A stretch of 64,000 nt of DNA from Owenia fusiformis (lineage: Eukaryota > Annelida > Polychaeta > Sabellida > Oweniidae), in contig CAIIXF020000009.1 of NCBI GenBank assembly GCA_903813345.2, forward strand, positions 16,331,759 to 16,395,758, in the 5' to 3' direction. The position numbers and the translations under genes are program-made. Below the pieces are notes generated by a model. It made no database searches, was not told the DNA's origin, and was given only the letters and a program-made list of their open reading frames with translations. Shown piece by piece: positions 63,077-64,000 of the stretch; position 1 is the stretch's first letter, and each line of letters begins with the position of its first letter.

Positions 63077-64000
63077 GTAATGATGATATTAACATCATAA
63101 TATGGGGTTTTAATTTTTGTTTTATGTTTAGATGACATATATGATGTACTGTGCATTCATTTATTGTGTTTATTTGATGAAATTGTTTTAAATCAACTTA
63201 TTATTTGATGATAGTTTAGAAGAAAAAATTGAAGCTAAGGTACCGAAGCTAAAGACCCAAGACAACTCGGACCACTTTATTTTAATTTGTTCTGTTCAGT
63301 ATTTTAGTGCATTAGCGTTCGGTATTTCAGTGCACTTGTGGCGAAGTTGAGTCTCTATCTTTTACAAAACATGAAAACAAATATAGTTTAAAATATTAAT
63401 TTATTAAAGAAAAGTTAAAGTCCAAAAATATCATTTCAATCGACTACTTACAGTTTTTGGTTTGTCCCGAGTTCACGCAACAAGGTTCTGAGGTTTCAAT
63501 GCCAAAAATGCCTCTTTTATATCTTAATTTTGAGGTGGGCAGAGCCGAAATAAGAGATCTTATCCAATAAAATATTAGGAAATCCCATTAACTAAAATTG
63601 GCCTAAAAATGAATGTTTAATTTATAAAATGTCAATAAGAAATAGTGATGATTTTCTGCCCACAAAGCTTGAATGTTTACTGGGAATCTGAGAATTTGGA
63701 AGATTTTGGTGAGAAAGGAATGTCTAGACAAAACCTCTGAGCATTGTCTCATGAACTCTGGATGTATAATCTAATTATCTAATTTAATTCATTATCTAAT
63801 TTATGTCCGAAACACATATTCATACGTCAATTTTCACCCTAAAAAGTATACAATTATTCGTAAAATGTGATGTAGAATATAAAGGTATAAACATTTGCAA
63901 AGTATATACAGCAGTATTGATGTTTTGGTCAGTCATACTCTGGGTCATTAGGTTTAATCGCTTTTTACTTTGTTTATCAGAAATTTGCAGTCTTCAATAT
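63077..64000. other. Unclassified sequence
   Basis: No gene seen. One repeat of the GACAACTCGGACC motif at ~63260 and a GTCCCGAGTTC inverse at ~63463 hint at a small element bounded by these motifs. Confidence 0.4.

Overview
The window is AT-rich, repeat-dense animal DNA. It has spliced exons with GT-AG introns of 0.26 to 16.5 kb, several LINE relics, mariner and hAT-like elements, and many short inverted-repeat elements built around long-period tandem repeats. Nothing suggests bacteria. The element mixture (tandem-repeat-cored elements ending in a hairpin, GGAC-rich minisatellites, DIRS/Ngaro-type tyrosine-recombinase retroelements) fits a marine invertebrate, plausibly a mollusc or another lophotrochozoan. 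The species cannot be fixed from sequence alone.

Only one host gene is recognised with confidence: the 5' half of a glutamyl-prolyl-tRNA synthetase gene (EPRS) on the minus strand. Nine exons join in phase at 57913-58000, 57554-57653, 40862-41018, 29857-29996, 25173-25264, 24156-24282, 19617-19809, 18359-18530 and 11842-11966. They encode about 398 residues: an N-terminal GST-like domain, then the start of the class I glutamyl-tRNA synthetase core with its HIGH motif. The first coding exon and everything after the ...IEALG segment (KMSKS-like loop, anticodon-binding domain, WHEP repeats, ProRS half) were not found and should lie outside or be too short to recognise. Nearly all other sequence is intron.

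Region by region: 1-11.8 kb (next intron) holds tandem-repeat elements, a Harbinger-like MITE, a 2.8 kb element with a 5-bp target duplication, a fold-back mariner and a TTAA-flanked element carrying a tRNA-like sequence. 12-18 kb holds two head-to-head LINE ends, one split by a 1.7 kb tandem-repeat element. 19.8-29.8 kb holds copies of the CCCATCGAAC family, a second mariner, a Penelope-like tail and minisatellites. 30-41 kb holds a hAT-like element with a perfect 8-bp duplication, palindromic elements and one unexplained plus-strand open frame. 41-57.5 kb, the largest intron, contains an SGNH-hydrolase plus tyrosine-recombinase retroelement relic, two reverse-transcriptase pseudogenes, a 2.1 kb element with ~180-bp terminal repeats, a 2.7 kb element hosting a TTAA element, and a tandem array of seven partial copies of the EPRS exon at 57554-57653. 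58-64 kb, upstream of the first exon found, contains a LINE tail, a tRNA-like sequence and a DIRS-like reverse transcriptase.

The most unusual features are the tandem partial exon array, a shared architecture (left inverted repeat, tandem CAAAATGGCNGCC-type modules, GGAC-type minisatellite, right inverted repeat) across elements with unrelated termini, and two TTAA-flanked tRNA-like-bearing insertions at the same TTAA of homologous repeat units. I see no convincing new gene system. All identifications are from reading and recall; no database search was run.
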